Assembly: GCA_042092935.1 (NCBI GenBank)
Contig: JBELFK010000069.1
Span: 1-14,746 of the forward strand
Origin: JASMHC01 sp042092935
GTDB taxonomy: Bacteria > Pseudomonadota > Alphaproteobacteria > Rhodobacterales > Rhodobacteraceae
Direction: 5' to 3'
DNA length: 14,746 nt
A model generated the notes under the pieces. That model worked only from the letters and a program-made list of their open reading frames with translations, had not been told where the DNA came from and did no database searches. Positions 14,348 to 14,746 of this stretch are shown here, piece by piece; the stretch's first letter is position 1, and every line of letters starts with the position of its first letter. Position numbers and translations under genes: made by a program.

Positions 14348-14746
14348 TTGAACACATCCCCGATCAGGAAATCCGCTGCCCGATCCAGGCGGATATGCGG
14401 TGGCCCCTGCCCCGGCAAAAGCGTCAAGGGTGCAGGCTGAAATGCAATGTCCTTAAGACCAAAACGACCCTCGGCCTCAAGCACCTCGGCAAGAGATGTG
14501 GGCACTGAACCGGGATGAAACGCGACCGCACCCGCCTTGTGCGCAACGCGGCCCTGCACGCAGTCCAACACCCCGTTTTCACGCTTTATCTGGGTTTCGG
14601 TCGTCACCCGAAGCGAAGCCAAAGACATCGCCGCCGTCTGTGCACCGGCGAAATCCGCTCGATCCCGGGATTGCCGCACAAGGTTTTCCATAAAGGCGGT
14701 CAGATCGGGATGCTGCTTGTGGTGCAAATGATCGGCCTTGGTCGCA
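14344..14746 (-). CDS. YcjX-like P-loop NTPase, C-terminal part (gene continues beyond the window)
   Basis: The open frame enters from the right edge and reads ATKADHLHHKQHPDL, followed by about 120 residues to the stop at 14344. TKAD is the G4-like base-recognition motif of YcjX proteins. The C-terminus HIRLDRAADFLIGD is the characteristic YcjX ending, preceded by LLPGQGPP. YcjX is a predicted GTP/ATP-binding protein linked to stress responses and usually encoded next to ycjF. The P-loop itself is outside the window. An apparent TTG start at 14727 is inside the conserved part and is not the real start. The gene is coupled to the GNAT gene by an ATGA overlap. Confidence 0.88.
   Translation of the reverse strand, partial: ATKADHLHHKQHPDLTAFMENLVRQSRDRADFAGAQTAAMSLASLRVTTETQIKRENGVLDCVQGRVAHKAGAVAFHPGSVPTSLAEVLEAEGRFGLKDIAFQPAPLTLLPGQGPPHIRLDRAADFLIGDVFK

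Noticed and set aside
1..14746. CRISPR arrays, insertion sequences, integrase or prophage genes, tRNA and rRNA genes
   Set aside because: None were seen on either strand; no regular spaced repeats or transposase-like proteins are present.

Overview
The window looks like the chromosome of a marine-type alphaproteobacterium, most likely a Rhodobacterales (Roseobacter group) member. The evidence is high-GC codon use with strong third-position G/C, genes packed with ATGA/TAATG overlaps, a SqrR/BigR-type ArsR regulator, a ycjX/ycjF-type pair next to ileS, and a TmpA/TmpB-like oxygenase pair of the kind described from Leisingera. The taxon is inferred from these features; no rRNA or tRNA gene was seen. 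The sequence carries one 100-N assembly gap (3587-3686).

Region 1 (1-4372, + strand) is a tightly coupled operon. It holds the last codons of an upstream gene, an alpha/beta hydrolase, a fold-type II PLP serine/threonine-dehydratase-like enzyme, two more alpha/beta hydrolases from different subfamilies, and a Tet-like MFS transporter broken by the gap. Neighbouring frames overlap by 1-11 nt. The layout suggests hydrolytic processing plus deamination of a small molecule with import or export, but the substrate is not identifiable.

Region 2 (4373-7287, + strand) starts after a 99-nt intergenic stretch with two short palindromes. It encodes a zinc alcohol dehydrogenase, a gamma-butyrobetaine-hydroxylase-like Fe(II)/2-oxoglutarate oxygenase and a PhnZ/TmpB-like HD-domain oxygenase. 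The last two match the two-step oxidative cleavage of organophosphonates: alpha-hydroxylation, then C-P cleavage by a mixed-valent diiron enzyme. A GNAT acetyltransferase gene (7288-7722, - strand) converges with the HD gene, stop codon against stop codon.

Region 3 (7723-9656) holds a compact set of alternating palindromes, a mandelate racemase/muconate lactonizing-type enolase-superfamily gene, and a small SqrR/BigR-like repressor. A clear hairpin terminator separates the repressor from ileS.

Region 4 (9657-14746, - strand) is housekeeping in character: ileS with a hairpin-rich 309-nt leader, a YcjF/DUF697 membrane protein, a second GNAT protein and the C-terminal part of a YcjX-like P-loop protein. 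The last three are joined by ATGA overlaps. The most interesting part is region 2, where a phosphonate-cleaving oxygenase pair is preceded by an alcohol dehydrogenase and no classical phn transport or C-P lyase gene is in view.
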